Notes: generated by a model not told the origin, from the letters alone. Positions 22,716 through 34,714 are shown, numbered from the stretch's first letter. The stretch is DNA of 64,000 nt from Salticus scenicus (GCA_963930645.1 OZ005648.1:5842131-5906130), one strand, 5' to 3'. Translations and numbers: made by a program.

Positions 22716-23455
22716 ACTTCCATTACCCTACTACCGTAGGTAATGGAAGTATTGTATTCGGTCTGAAAATTCCATATCGGGTTTTCACCAGATTTACACG
22801 TTTTAAGGTCCCGTGAGTCCAAAAAAGTGTTTTTTGGCAATTGGTCAGTGTGTATGTATTTGTGTATGTGTGTGTGTATGTGTGTGTGTATGTATGTGGA
22901 GAATCTTCTGGCTATTATAGCTCAGAAACTAATAAAGATAGAGCTACGAAACTTTAGAATTCAAATACGTCTGGCGTACAGATGAAATTTCCAAATTTTG
23001 GTGAAAATTGAAAAACCGGAAGTGGGACATCGGAAACCGGAAGTTGGACCGTAAGTCCGTATCTCAAAAACGGCTCTAACGATTTTCTTCAAACTTGCTA
23101 TATAAACACTCTATTAGATGTCCTTTCGAATGATATAGTTGGTTAGTTCAAGAAAATTGATAGGCGTCCTGTATAAATAGCTCAATTTCAGGCCTCCCAA
23201 GGGCGTTCCTTTAAAAACAGTTGTACGGATTTTTTTCAAACTCGCCATTTTAACTCACTTTTAAATATGCTTTTGTATGTAATTATTGTTTTCCGGTCAA
23301 TAATTGATTTTTTGTGAAAGTTGGTATCTCAAAAACGGCTCTAACGATTTTCTTTTTTGGTCACTTTTATGTTTTCTGATCACATTATCTCTCAAAAATG
23401 CATATAATACATGTAATAGCGGGTAATGGAAGTCGTGTGGTTGTTTCACACCAGA
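22716..23455 (+). mobile_element. Family X HINE-like element (X2), complete
   Basis: The A end is a hairpin with 12-bp arms, ACTTCCATTACC / GGTAATGGAAGT, followed by GTATTGTATTCGG. The B end at 23421-23455 has the tag in inverse and GTGTG...CACAC, then CCAGAT and a T-run. A TG microsatellite sits at 22849-22897. Interior phrases such as TCTCAAAAACGGCTCTAACG recur in all X copies. Non-coding. Confidence 0.78.
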
Positions 23456-23509
23456 TTTTTTTTAATGAAATTTTTATAATGATAAGTTGTATTTATTTTG
23501 GAAATTAAT

Positions 23510-23547
23510 TTAGTATAGTAACCAACGAAGCGGGCAGCACCTGCTAG
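23510..23547 (+). mobile_element. Possible canonical Helitron 3' end
   Basis: ACGAAGCGGGCAGCACCTGC forms a short hairpin (GCAG/CTGC) followed by TAG, giving the terminal CTAG at 23544-23547. This fits canonical Helitron termini. The matching 5' TC end was not found. Confidence 0.4.
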
Positions 23548-23561
23548 TTGATTTTAATTGT

Positions 23562-23787
23562 TTGTTTTTTTTTCCCAATGGCTAGGCAAAAGTTACAGAG
23601 GACTATAAACATACGAAACAAATTATAGACAATATAACATAGAACAAAAGACCGAGGTCATTGCCTAAGGAGTGATCTTGCCTCCCAATATCTCGACTCT
23701 TCTGTAGAACATGGAAGAGCCCTACAACGGGACAGATGGTCCCGGTCCATTACTTCTCCAGAATCACAAAGTGGGCAAGTAGGGTCG
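23562..23787 (-). mobile_element. 5'-truncated LINE (non-LTR retrotransposon)
   Basis: A 226-bp insert runs on the minus strand from the last coding segment of a LINE through a short 3' UTR to an A-rich tail (plus-strand T-run at 23566-23574). It is flanked by a direct repeat TTTAATTGT at 23553-23561 and 23788-23796. Both the tail and the target duplication fit LINE retrotransposition with 5' truncation. Confidence 0.75.
23658..23786 (-). pseudogene. C-terminal fragment of LINE ORF2
   Basis: The 42-residue minus-strand frame includes DPTCPLCDSGEVMDRDHLSRC, a C-X2-C...H-X4-C motif like the zinc-binding segment at the C-terminus of many LINE reverse-transcriptase proteins. It ends in a natural-looking TGA before the 3' UTR. 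The reverse transcriptase itself is absent through 5' truncation. The clade cannot be told from so short a piece. Confidence 0.7.
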
Positions 23788-23796
23788 TTTAATTGT

Positions 23797-24251
23797 AAAA
23801 TAAATAAAATTTTAAATAATCGTTTTTTCATTATTTACTATTTATCGCGACATTTGGACACTGTTTTTGATTTGGCAAACATATGTTGTCGGTATAATAT
23901 GCAAGCACTAAATTCTGAAGTCGGTTCATTTGGATCTATCGACCGCTAAGCAGGCAAAGGCTGATTAATTTTTAAAAAATGAGAAATAAATCACACCAAC
24001 AAGTAAAACTATATTTCTTCACCTATAGCATGCATTATAAAGAAGAAGGAAATGAACAGAGAAATCACGATTATTTTCATTATTGTGTGTGTGACGCAAT
24101 CATTGTTTCCAGCGGAAACGTTCTGCAATAAAACTACCTCTCTGCTGCATGAAGAAGGGCTGTACATTGCTAGATAATTCCAAATCGTCTATAACATACC
24201 TATACCAAAATTCGTGCATCCTCTATCAGACAGACTAAAAATGTGTAGTGA
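23797..24251. other. No gene recognised
   Basis: AT-rich unassigned sequence between the LINE fragment and the hAT-like element. Confidence 0.45.
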
Positions 24252-24259
24252 CCGTAAGA

Positions 24260-24569
24260 TAGGCTTGACCATATGTCCTCGAATCTCGAGGACAAAACTA
24301 CCTTCGTCCCCAAAAAATTACAACACATTTGGGGACGCCGGTTATAAAGTTATTAATGTTTTATTATAGTAATATATTATACATATAATAAATAAGCTGA
24401 AATAAGCTCTTTTAGGTGCTTTATACATAAAAATTACTAAATTTTTACAATTTAAGGTAATTTAATTATTTATTTTTTATTTTATTTTTTTTTTTTTTTT
24501 GTCCTCGAAATTCGAGGACACCGCCATCTTTGTCCCCAAATTCATTGAAAAAAAAATATGGTCACTCTA
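24260..24569. mobile_element. hAT-like non-autonomous element
   Basis: Ends TAGGCTTGACCATA and TAGAGTGACCATA (right end read inward) are roughly inverted. Behind them the palindrome GTCCTCGAATCTCGAGGAC and its counterpart GTCCTCGAAATTCGAGGAC appear with GTCCCCAAA. The flanks CCGTAAGA (24252-24259) and CCCTAAGT (24570-24577) match at 6 of 8 positions, a degenerate 8-bp duplication. Non-coding. Confidence 0.55.
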
Positions 24570-24702
24570 CCCTAAGTCCATATTTTTCCCTTTGATGTTA
24601 CACATATAATAAATATTAATGCAACGGATTGTACCTCTTTTCCTGCGTCCAATGTGTTGTTGCCGCAAAAGTAGATTTACAGTCAAAGTAAATGGACTGC
24701 TA

Positions 24703-25592
24703 CACTGGTGTTCAAAATTTAAGCAACAAAACCTGTTTTTTCGTTTTCTTCTTTTCCGCATAATTTTTAAACAAATAAACATAGGAACATAAAATTTAGA
24801 TGGCATGTTCGTTATCATACCATTAATTGAATTTTATATAATTTTAGCACGAATAATAATTTTTAAATTAATAATTATTCTTTATTTATTTATTTATTTA
24901 TTTTTTATTTATTTATTTATTTATTTATTTTTCAAAAGTATGCTTTGGAAAAAAGGAAAAATTTCAACAATTTTAGAAAAGAAAACTTAATGAAAAGTGT
25001 TATTAAGGATGCATTACAGATAGATAAAGACGCACATGCCTTGAAATGTTATTCTAAATCTCAACTTTTCTTTCTGCATTAACTTTTCTTTTACTTTTAT
25101 ACAAGACTTTTTAAAAAAATATATAATTAATAATTTGTAAACTATGAGCATCATCAGAATAATAAAAATGTCGATAAATAGTTTTATAATGAACATATTA
25201 TCCAATTTTCCTGTTTGTATGTATATTTCTTAAAAAATTATTCATATGCGAAAAAAAAAAGAAGAAACAGAAAAGTGAATACAGGTAAAAAGATCCGGTT
25301 TTAATCTAACACATGGATGCATGTGCATTTTCACCTATCTGTAATACATCCTCATGACCCTTTTTCATTAAGTTTTCTTTTCTAAAATTGTTGAAATTTT
25401 TCCTTTTTTCCAAAGCTTGTTTTTGAGAAAAAATTAATATTTATTAGATTAAAAATTATTACTTATGTTAATGTTATATAAAATTCAATTAATGATAGGA
25501 TAACGAACAGGCCATCCAGATTTTATGTTCCTATGTTTATTTGTTTAAAAATTATACGCAAAAGAAGAAAACGAGAAAACAAGTTATTGCTG
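24703..25592. mobile_element. Foldback Tc1/mariner-like element with one damaged end
   Basis: Two long arms (about 24725-25040 and 25300-25580) are inverted, imperfect copies of each other. For example, CATAGGAACATAAAATTTAG on the left is matched in inverse near 25537-25556. The left end reads TA-CACTGGTGTTCAAAATTTAA, a mariner-type terminus. On the right the arm stops short: from about 25590 the expected terminus is replaced by unrelated TTGCTGCA-rich sequence. Non-coding. Confidence 0.6.
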
Positions 25593-25692
25593 CATTTATG
25601 TTGCAGCATTACAGAGATTGCAGCACGTTCTAGTATTAACGTTGCAGCGGATTAAACGTCTTTCCTGCATCAGTATATGTACTGAATTTATA

Positions 25693-25724
<32 letters not shown>

Positions 25725-25733
<9 letters not shown>

Positions 25734-26570
25734 GACTCCATTCGACTTTCTGAACATTGAGTCATTAACAGTTTTGTAGATAAAGTAAAGAAAGAGGAGT
25801 TGTTAAACAAACAAAAGAGAGAAAACCATAATAGAGTGTTTGAGTATTTTTCTCCATAATACACGGTGTTTTATTGAACGCTGCTGAACTTTGAGCCCAT
25901 AGATCATAATGATAAATAATGTTTCGTTGTGTCCCTGTAAAGACCTATAAATGCTAAATTCACCAAAATGCTCATAGTTAGTGCAACAGTGATTTATAAT
26001 ATTCATATAAATTTTCAGATCAATTGAATAAGGCGTTTAGACGCTATCGCACTTTTAAAAATTTGCCCCATAGGCCATAATGATAAAGAATTTTTCTTTG
26101 TGTCCCTGTAAAGAAACTATAAGAGCTAGATTCTCTAAAATCTATACAGATTGTGTATCTGTGACCTATAATATTCATATAAATTTTCAGCTCAATTGAA
26201 TAAGGCGTTTAGATGCTATCGCACTTTTAAGATTTTGGTCCCATAGGCCATAATGATAAAGAATTTTTCTTTGTGTCCCTGTAAAAAAACTATAAGTGCT
26301 AGATTCATCAAAATCAATAGGGTTCGTTCTACGGTAACTTGCAACATGCTTACCAACTTACAGCTCATTCGAGCAAAGCGTTTAGACGCTAGCGTATTCA
26401 CTCACACACACACACACATACATACGCACATACATACACGCACACATACATACATCATCGTAAAACTAGTGAGGACGGACTCAGAGGACCTTGAAACGTA
26501 TAGAAACATCAAAATCTCAAATTCGGATTTTTGACTTGATTACAATACTTTCCTATAGTGTTCAGAAAGT
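25725..26570 (-). mobile_element. Family Z HINE-like element (Z2)
   Basis: The B end at 25725 reads ATCTGGAGTGACTCCATTCG then ACTTTCTGAACATTG. The A end at 26546-26570 has ACTTTCTGAACACTATAGG in inverse. The interior has three units of about 180 bp, one more than Z1 and Z4. A CA/CATA microsatellite lies at 26400-26455. A 31-base A-run abuts the B end. Confidence 0.75.
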
Positions 26571-26631
26571 AAAAATATAGATTCGGATTCATTATTATTG
26601 ATTATAACTCTTAATGACACTGACATCAGTA

Positions 26632-26825
26632 CAGTGGCGGATCCAGAACTTAACTTTTGGGGGGGGGGGGGGCTAAGACTTTTAAAAATGTTATTCTATA
26701 CATATAAAAAATTTACAATTGCAATATTCAATTGTGAATGTCAGAGTTTTTTTTTTTTTTTTTTTTTTGGGGGGGGGGGGGCTTCAGCCCCCTAGACCCC
26801 CCCCCCCCCCTTAAATCCGCCACTG
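26632..26825. mobile_element. hAT-type MITE with 8-bp target duplication
   Basis: The 194-bp element begins CAGTGGCGGATCCAG and ends with the inverse CCGCCACTG. Exact 8-bp duplications CATCAGTA lie at 26624-26631 and 26826-26833. Internal G-, T- and C-runs are prominent. The terminus is nearly the same as that of the hAT-like element at 49814. Confidence 0.88.
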
Positions 26826-26833
26826 CATCAGTA

Positions 26834-27552
26834 GGTCGCTTAAAGCTAAAGGGATGCCCTTGATCTACGTCAATAAGTCGAAACAGAAATTATTTTTTAA
26901 ATTATCTGGATCATTTTCTATTGTAAAAAATAGGGGCGCTTGCTATTTTACGTCAGAAGTGTCGTTCCTAAATATTTCTATCTGAAAAATTGGTTGCGTG
27001 GCTTTACAGTTTATACTGCTTACTTACAAAGCACTTTCTCTTCGTTTATGGGGAAGACTCGTAACACTCGGGGGATGGGCGGGGGGCGATTTTACTTCGG
27101 AAATGAACAGTGATACAGGCTGGCCACTGAAAGAACGCAACTCATAAACGTTAAAAACGCCATTCTTTTGCAAATCTCTTCTCTCTCTCTCTCTCTCTCT
27201 TCTATTTCCAGAAAAATCGCAGCAAACATGGCGCATGCTCAATAGTGTAAAACGGACTGCTCAATGAAAACACATTTCTTCATCATTATTCAACACTGTA
27301 ATTTCACTGCATTTTGCTGCAACTTTCAAACCGTTTTGAGTTTCAATTATACTTAAAAAGAATCGTTTTCAAATTAATTTGTTTATTTTCAAAATTTGTA
27401 TATCGTAATATTGGGGAATTTATAACATATAATTCCAGTCATTTGTCAATTCGGCGTGTTTATTAACATGCGATTTCAAAAGAGTAATGTGATTAATTTC
27501 CAAGTCAGGTAATAAAGAAAAAAAAAATAACCCGAGACAAGTACTTTCAATT
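26834..27552. other. Unassigned, with a CT microsatellite
   Basis: A (CT)n run occupies about 27177-27200. It is followed by TTCTATTTCCAG and then ATGGCGCATGCTCAATAG. This resembles a splice acceptor but leads to a frame of only five codons, so no exon is called. Confidence 0.45.
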
Positions 27553-27625
27553 TAAGGGCCCGCTTCACTCAGCATTTCCTTTTCTAAAAGCCAATGTTAT
27601 CCTATGGAAAACTTTCTTTGCACTT
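27553..27625 (+). repeat. TTAA-type repeat end related to the MITE at 46047
   Basis: TTAAGGGCCCGCTTCACTCA and the following AATGTTATCCTATGGAAA match the ends and subterminal text of the palindromic element at 46047-46477. The other end was not found nearby. Confidence 0.5.
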
Positions 27626-28346
27626 AAAACAGTGGCATATTAATTGATTGAGACGCGGTTTTTTTTATTGGATTACTCTCATTTCGTAAACTGACGCAGC
27701 TTTTGTAGATTTTATGAAAGAATAACAGTTGTTTTTTAAAAAAGCTGTTTTATTGCAATATTTGGGTTGATGCATTAAATGGCTTATAAAAAACTCTTTC
27801 AATTTTTTAAAACAGAATTTAAAAAGCTGCGTCAATCTCAAAGAGTTTATTTCAATGCGGAAAAAAATCCTGTATTTTAATAAAATTTTAAATCAATTAA
27901 ATTTGCTAAGAAAGTCCAAAAATTTTACAAATTTGTGCCGATTTTTCTCTTTGACACACCCTTTATTCGGCTACGCCTCTCGTTCGTGGTTTCGATGGAA
28001 AGATGTTTACATTTCTGTGGTGAAGATACGTCTAGGCGTTGTGGTTTTTTATTCAGTTTTTTATTTTTATTATAGATTTCACCTGCATTACGGATGTGAG
28101 TAACATAACAATTTAGAAGACAATCGTTCAGAGACTTATTTATAGGAAATATATGATCACATTTTATTTTCAATAGTTTTTCATTGCGCGTAATACTATT
28201 ATTATATGAATACTTTGTACATAAATCTGATATTTTACTGATAATGCCACGATTGACAATATACAAACATTTTTTTTAACAAGTTATATAAAACTTTTTA
28301 CTAAATTAAACAGATTTTCAATAATAAATTTTATTTTAAAGTATAT
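27626..28346. other. No gene recognised
   Basis: AT-rich sequence. A small inverted pair (GACGCAGCTTTT near 27694 and AAAGCTGCGTCA near 27822) suggests an old foldback remnant. The open frames here show no family features. Confidence 0.45.
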
Positions 28347-28400
28347 AATCTGGTGTGGCACCCACACGACTTTTTCTTACCCTACATTTAAATTTTATAC
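28347..28400 (+). repeat. Solo HINE-like B end with a different tag
   Basis: AATCTGGTGTGGCACCCACA then CGACTTTTTCTTACCC has the same layout as the X and Z B ends: AATCTGG, hairpin GTGTGG/CCACAC, then GACTTT-tag. The tag itself differs, so it may mark another family. Confidence 0.45.
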
Positions 28401-28836
28401 AGACAGATTCAGATTGAGGAATAAAATATCAAGTACTGTATAAAATTCTATAGTAAAAAGAATTTAAGCTAGCTTTACGAATTATTTAATTTGACAAATA
28501 ATTTTCTGTGGGAAGGGCGAAGGGGAGTACCACCTTTCTCAACCCACATTTGAAACTAATATCTACATTTCTATAGAATTCACGGCTAATATTAAATTTA
28601 AAATTATGTTCAACAATAACTTTCAATCACATTTATTGACAACTTTAACCTGTATCACTCGTTGAAACTTATCAATATTGATCAAACTGTTCAAGTGTGA
28701 ATTTTATATGAACTTTAAAATATAACACTTGAGTTCCCTGCCGGTATTTAGTTTTTAAAGTTACACTGATAACAGACTCACAAAGAACAACTGTTAAAAA
28801 TTGTTTAATTATTCACGGAACCGCAAAATACGTAGT

Positions 28837-28869
<33 letters not shown>

Positions 28870-29289
28870 AAGACTTCAAATTAAACTAAATATTTTATTT
28901 ACTCTTTAGGTATGGAGAATTAATTTACATTCCTGAGCAAAAAAAGTTGTATTAATATTGAAGTCTAGGAATTGAATGAAACAAATATTTTTAACGACAT
29001 AAGCAAGTTGATTTTATAACTGAAGAAACTAGAACAATTTAAAGTTTGCAAGAAATGGGAGTCAAATGTTTATGAAATTATTTATACACGACGAAATCAC
29101 ACTATTATTTTCAAAGATTTTGCGCTCTTATTTTCGCGCCTAACATAAAAGCGCAGCTGAAAGTATGGTACCTGAACATGAACACTGTTTCTATGCGTTC
29201 TTTTAGAATTACAGTAACTGGATATCAAGCTGTGTATCGATATTAATAAAATCAGACTTTTCTCTGTAAATTTATCAGAATTTAAAAAA
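28401..29289. other. No gene recognised
   Basis: AT-rich sequence with a poly-A run at 28841-28868. Nothing assignable. Confidence 0.45.
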
Positions 29290-30802
29290 AAAATGCGATA
29301 TCTTCACGTTCCACACACCATAAAAGTCGAAAATTACTTCAGAAAATTTTGTCTGTGTGTGTGTCATCGTGTCTGTATGTCTGTAACGCTATTATTGTCC
29401 GGGTATCACGTGAGAATGGCTGGACGGAATTCAACGGCGCTTGGCAGAAATTTAGGCTTTTACCCAACTAAAATCTGCCAACTTTTTCGAAATTCCCTCC
29501 CCAGTTCTTGCCGGGATGGGGGGGGGGGACAAAAGTCAAAACATATTTGTAAACATAACACCGCTCCAAATTACTTCACTGTAAAGAAATTGCACATATA
29601 AACAATAGTCATGAGTATAAATAAAACGTTATCTGCAATTTAGGAATTTTAGATTATTAACCCTTTCAGTCGCAGTGTTCCCGCTGATGGAACACCTTAT
29701 TTTAATTCTCAAGTGCAAAAACTCATCCCGGAAACTTTTTAGCAAAAATTTACGTTTATAACATATTAGAAAAGGCCCTTTTTTTTACCTGAAAATTTAA
29801 AATTTCTTTTATTTAAATTTTGTTCGTAAATTCCGGTGGCGAGAAATTTCGCTATTTCCGAATTTTTTAAAGAACTCTACAAAAAATGGAACAAAGATGT
29901 TAAAAAAAGCTACGAGACTTCCTTAGAAAATTTCCAAAAACACATTTTCCCCCCCTAATTTCCGATATTTTTGTGAGGAGGGGTTACGAAGGGTCAAAAT
30001 CGAGACAACCCTTTTAGCGCTAAATTCCTCCTGAGAAATCTATGGAAGCTGCGGTCACGAATTTCGGTGCTGGGATTATATGTATCTATCCGACACCTAA
30101 AGTAATTGAATAAATAAAACATTGCGATTTAGGAAATTTCGATTTTTAAGGGGAGGGAAGAGGGAAATCAATTTTTGGCGAAAAATTGTGCAAATTCCAG
30201 ATTTTTAGTAAAATTTTAACAAAAATGGAAAAAAGATGTTGAAAACAGCCATAGGTCTTCTTTAGGACATTTTCAAAACACGCTTTTTTTGTGATTTGCC
30301 TTTCTTTTTTATTTTTAGGGGGGGGGGATAGGTATGTGTTACAAAGGGAAAATTCGAGGCACCACTTTTAGCGCTAAATTTGTCCTGAGAAATTTATGAG
30401 AGCTGTGGTCAGGGTCAGAAAGTTTGATGCTTGGATTGCTCATATATGTATCCGACCCCTAAAGTAACGGAATATATCGAAATATCCCCCCTTTCACCCT
30501 GGGGGGTAGGAAGCAAAAAAAAAAAAAGTTTGTAAGCATAACTCGGCCCCAAATTACTTCACGCTGAAGAAATTGCGCATGAGAAAACTAGATTTGAGTA
30601 TAAATAAAACATTATGTACGATTTTGGAATTCTTGACAGGAGGGAGGAAAGAAATCGTTTTTTGGGGGGGAAAATTTCAGAATTCCCGGACTTTTTAGTA
30701 GAGCTTTACTGAAATGGTACAAATGTATTGAAAAAAGCTATCTGTCTTATTTAGGATATTTCCAAAAACATTTTCTTTCTTTCTTTTGTGTGTGAGATTT
30801 TC

Positions 30803-30839
<37 letters not shown>

Positions 30840-30998
30840 GGGGGGGGGGGCGTTACGATGGAGCTAATTCGAGACCCTCCCTTTTAGCGCTAAATTTGTC
30901 TTGGGAAATCCACGGGATTAATGGTCGCTAAATTTGGCGCGTAAATTTTTTTATATGTATCCGACATTATTGTAACGGGATTTTACAAAATTCCACCT
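29290..30998. repeat. Diverged tandem repeat block (family Q)
   Basis: Three units starting near 29820, 30160 and 30660 share the phrases AATGGAACAAAGATGTT (and variants), TTTAGCGCTAAATT, GAGAAATCTATGG and TATCCGACACCTAAAGTAA. Linker text with CCAAATTACTTCAC recurs near 29568 and 30550. The start near 29290 has a TG microsatellite as in HINE-like elements. Long T/G-runs occur at 30807-30850. A TTAACCCTTTCAGTCGC piggyBac-like terminus lies at 29657. Non-coding. Confidence 0.6.
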
Positions 30999-31092
30999 TT
31001 ACCCTACCACTCGGGGGGGGGGGGGACAAAAAACACGTGTGAAATCTCGTTTTTCCTTTTGAATTCGCTTTAAATTATCTTGGGGGGGGGGA

Positions 31093-31882
31093 AACTTGTG
31101 CGAAACAACTACACGACTTCCATTACCCACAATTACACATATTACATGCATTCTTTGGAATTTTCCAGTAAGAGAAATTTGATACACGTATAAAGACATA
31201 TAAAATAGAGTTTACATAGCGAGTTATGAGAAAGAGTATTTAAAATGGATCAATGAAACAATTTTCCAGAAAATCGTTAGAGTCGTTTTTGAGAACCAAC
31301 TTTTACCAAAACTTGATATTCTAGATTATTGACTGGAAAACAATATTTACATACAAAAGGATATTTAAAAGCGAGTTAATATGGCGAGTTTGAAAAAAAT
31401 CCATACAGCCGTTTTTAAAGGAACGCACTTGCGAGACCTTAAATTGAGCTATTTATACAAGACGCCTATCAATTTTCCAAACCTAACCAACTATATCTGT
31501 CGAAAGAACATCTAGTAGAGTGTTTATATAGCAATTTTGAAGTAAATCGTTAGAGCTGTTTTTGAGATACGGACTTACGCTCCCATTTCCATTTTACGAT
31601 GGCCCACTTCTGTTTTTAAAATTTTTACTAAAATTTGTAAATTTTATCTGTACACCAGACCTGTTCCGGCTGTGAAGTTTCGTAGTTCTATCTTTATTAA
31701 TTTTGGAGATATGATAGCCAGAAGATTCCACATATACATACACACTGACCAATTGCCCAAAACTACATTTTTGGACACAGGAGGACTTAAAACGTGTAAA
31801 TCAGGTGAAAACTCGATATCGAATTTTTGGACAGAATACAATACAGAATACAAATTACCTACGGTAGTAGAGTAATGGAAGT
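31093..31882 (-). mobile_element. Family X HINE-like element (X3), near complete
   Basis: The B end near 31094 (TGTGCGAAACAACTACACG, then ACTTCCATTACCC) and the A end at 31856-31882 (CCTACGGTAGTAGAGTAATGG) bracket 790 bp of typical X interior, including TTTTGAGATACGGACTTACG. The A hairpin is partly decayed. Non-coding. Confidence 0.72.
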
Positions 31883-31929
31883 AAAAAGAGATATCCGTAA
31901 AATTTTTGCTTTGAAATATAGCTAATACA

Positions 31930-32025
31930 AATACTTAAAAACTAATTTCTGGAATTTTAAAAATTCAGCCGCACTGGGGGGAGGAGGGGGGTCAAAACGT
32001 AATTTCAAATAATCCTTTATGTATG

Positions 32026-32060
<35 letters not shown>

Positions 32061-33090
32061 CTTTTGCTCTAAAATATAGCTCACACAAATGCCTAAAACT
32101 AATTTCTAGAATTTTAGAAATTCGTCCTAGGTGGGCCAAGAAGGGGGCGGGGAGGCGGAGGGACAAAAAAAAAAAAAAAAAAAAAGGAGTTAGATTGTTC
32201 AAAATCGGTACATAGAGGTTTTTGATAACTACAAATCGATTGCGGATAGTTTCGAATTTGTAGAATTATTAGGATAGAGGGGTAAAAATATAGAAATAAG
32301 ATTTAGAGCGTTGAAAATTAGTATTATTAGGTTTTAAGGCCCTATAAATCGATTGCGGATATTTACAAAAGTGTAGAATTATTACGAGGGGCGGAAAGGG
32401 TGAGCGCAGGGGCAAAAATAAAGAAACTAGGTAGAATGTTGGAATTTAGTATTATTAGGTTAAAAGCCTGAGAAAACGATTGCGGATATTTTTGAAAGTG
32501 TATAGATAGATTTTAGAGGCCTGCAAGTCGAATGAGGATATTTTCGAAAGTGTAAATAAGCTATTAGGAGAGGCGGGAAGGGGGTGACGGAGGGGAAAAA
32601 ATAGAGTTAGATATCGTTCAAAATTGGTACATAGAGGTTTTTGATACTTACAAGTCGATTTTCAAATCTGTAAAATTTTTAGGAGAGCCGGGAAGGGAAG
32701 GGCGAAGGGCAAAACAATAGAAATAGATTTAAACCGTACAAAATTGGTACGTGTTGGTTTTGGGGACCTACAAATCGATTACATTTCCTGAAGAGAAGAG
32801 AAAAAGTATTAGGATAGACGGGAAGGAGGGAGGGGGTGGGGGCGAAGGAGCAAAAATATAGAAATTAGAGTTTAAACGTTCAAAAATAGTATTATTAGGT
32901 TTTAAGGTTCGATATATCGATTGCGGATATTTACGAAAGTGTAGAATTATTATGAGGGGCGGGAAGGACCAGCGCAGGGGCAAAAATAAGAAATTAGATA
33001 GAACGTTGGGATTTAGTATTATTAGGTTTAAAAGCCTGATAAAACGATTGTGGATATTTTTGAAAGTGTAAAACAATTAAGAAGCTCGGG
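31930..33090. repeat. G-rich tandem array of about 125-bp units
   Basis: About eight diverged units each pair a G-rich module (for example GAGGGGCGGGAAGG near 32953) with AAATCGATTGCGGATA and AGTATTATTAGGTT phrases. The pair at 32290-32490 resembles 32860-33050 more closely than its neighbours, suggesting a higher-order duplication. A (TA)n run lies at 32029-32055 and a poly-A run at 32166-32185. Non-coding. Confidence 0.7.
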
Positions 33091-33221
33091 AACGGTGGGC
33101 GAATATGCGCGTTGTGTGCAGGTTTGTACGCTGTCGCAGTCAGTGGGGACCCGGATTGATTACTCTACCGATGACAGAAGATTTTTTTTTCGTATATCTA
33201 TGTTTTTCCCTTACGATAATA

Positions 33222-34130
33222 TGGATATCTGCCACTTTGGTGAAAATAGCGGATGAAGTTCATTAATAAATTTTATTGAGACATTTTTTGGTTTATGTAT
33301 ACATTAAAATTCAAACAAATTCGGAATATGCTTTTTACAATTCGAATTTGAAAATTTTTTGAAAGCAGAATGTCGCTGCAACTAGGTTAAGAAACTCATC
33401 CAAGATCTTCATAAAATAAGTTAAGAAACTGTCCAAATTTGGTTCGATTTGGAGTATTATTTCGGAAGTTATCGTGATTTTAAATTTTCATGTGATGGTA
33501 GCCTGATTTCAAATGGCCCTGCTTAACTTAAGATATCCACCACTTTATTAAAAATGGCAGATAAAGTTCATTAATAAACTTCATTGAGACACTTTTATGG
33601 TCTATGTATGCATCCAAATAGAAACAAATTCTGAATACGCTTTTTACAATTTAAATTTGAAATTTTCAAGTGGACTTCGCTTGAAAACAAAATGACGGAG
33701 CAACTTGAACAAACTCACACAAGTTATTTATCAGATAAGTTCACTGTCCAAGTTTGGTTCGATTTGGAGTATTATTTGGAAGTTATCATGATTTTAAATT
33801 TTCAAGTGGTATCTTGATTTCAAGTGGCCCCGCTTAACTTAAGATACCCGCCATTTTAATAAAAAGGGCGGATAAAGTTCATTAATAAAGTTCATCGAAA
33901 CCCTTATGTTATGTATATTTACATTAAAATACAAAAAATCTGGCTTTAAATACACTTTTCACAATGTGGGTTTGAAATTCTCAAGTGGCCGCCACTTGAA
34001 AACAAAATGTCAGAGCAATTTGGTTACCGTACTCATCCAAGATATTTATAAGATCAGTTAGCAATGCAAATTTGGTTCGATTTGGAGTATTATTTCGAGA
34101 GTTATCGTAATGACAAATTTCATTATAGAT
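33222..34130. repeat. Three tandem units of about 305 bp
   Basis: Units start near 33236, 33541 and 33846. Each contains AAGTTCATTAATAAA near its start and TTTGGTTCGATTTGGAGTAT near its end, and a CTTAACTTAAGATA phrase joins consecutive units. Divergence is visible but order is conserved. The array leads into a Z-like terminal segment, so it may be the interior of a HINE-like element. Confidence 0.7.
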
Positions 34131-34239
34131 AGACAGATAAATATATAGATAAACGAAGTGGTTGCAATAGGTCGATTTCTAAAAAAAATCAACCTAAAAA
34201 GTTTTTTTTTTTTTTCCTAAAAAAAACCCCTGGTTCTTT

Positions 34240-34440
34240 GCCTACCCTTCGAAAAACAGCATTTAGATGATATTGTGATCACTCACATACATACACATAC
34301 ATCATCATCATCATCATCATCATGAAAATAGTAAAAATTAACTCATATGCGACCTCAAAACATGTAGATACGCCAACATCGCAAAGTCAGAATTTTGTCA
34401 CGATTACAATGATTTCCTTACGTATGTATTTTCGGAAAGC
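34240..34440 (-). repeat. Z-related terminal fragment
   Basis: Contains a CATACATACACATACATCATC-type microsatellite, then ACGATTACAATGATTTCCTT and TTTTCGGAAAGC in inverse order, like the A ends of family Z but strongly diverged. Confidence 0.45.
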
Positions 34441-34714
34441 AAAAAATTGCATGAAAGGTACGTGAATCATTTAATTTCATCATGCTTAATAACTAATTTT
34501 TAAAAGGTATATGTGTCTATGAGAGAGGAAATGACAATGTAGTTGTAAACAATGGAGGGAAAAAGTGGAGGATTGAAATTCAAGATATAAAATATACCTT
34601 TACATCCACCCTTAGAAAAATACAAATATTTCATTTATTAAATATTGTAAATTTTGCTTATTCCATGTCTATTTTGAAAAATTCAAATTGATTATACAAA
34701 CATATTAATAAAAT

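Noticed and set aside
26400..26460. Possible CRISPR-like or regular short repeats
   Set aside because: These are CA/CATA microsatellites with no spacer structure. Nothing in the window fits a CRISPR array.
27177..27245. Splice-acceptor-like CT tract plus CAG and ATGGCGCATGC
   Set aside because: The frame after the ATG is only five codons and the tract is a plain CT microsatellite.
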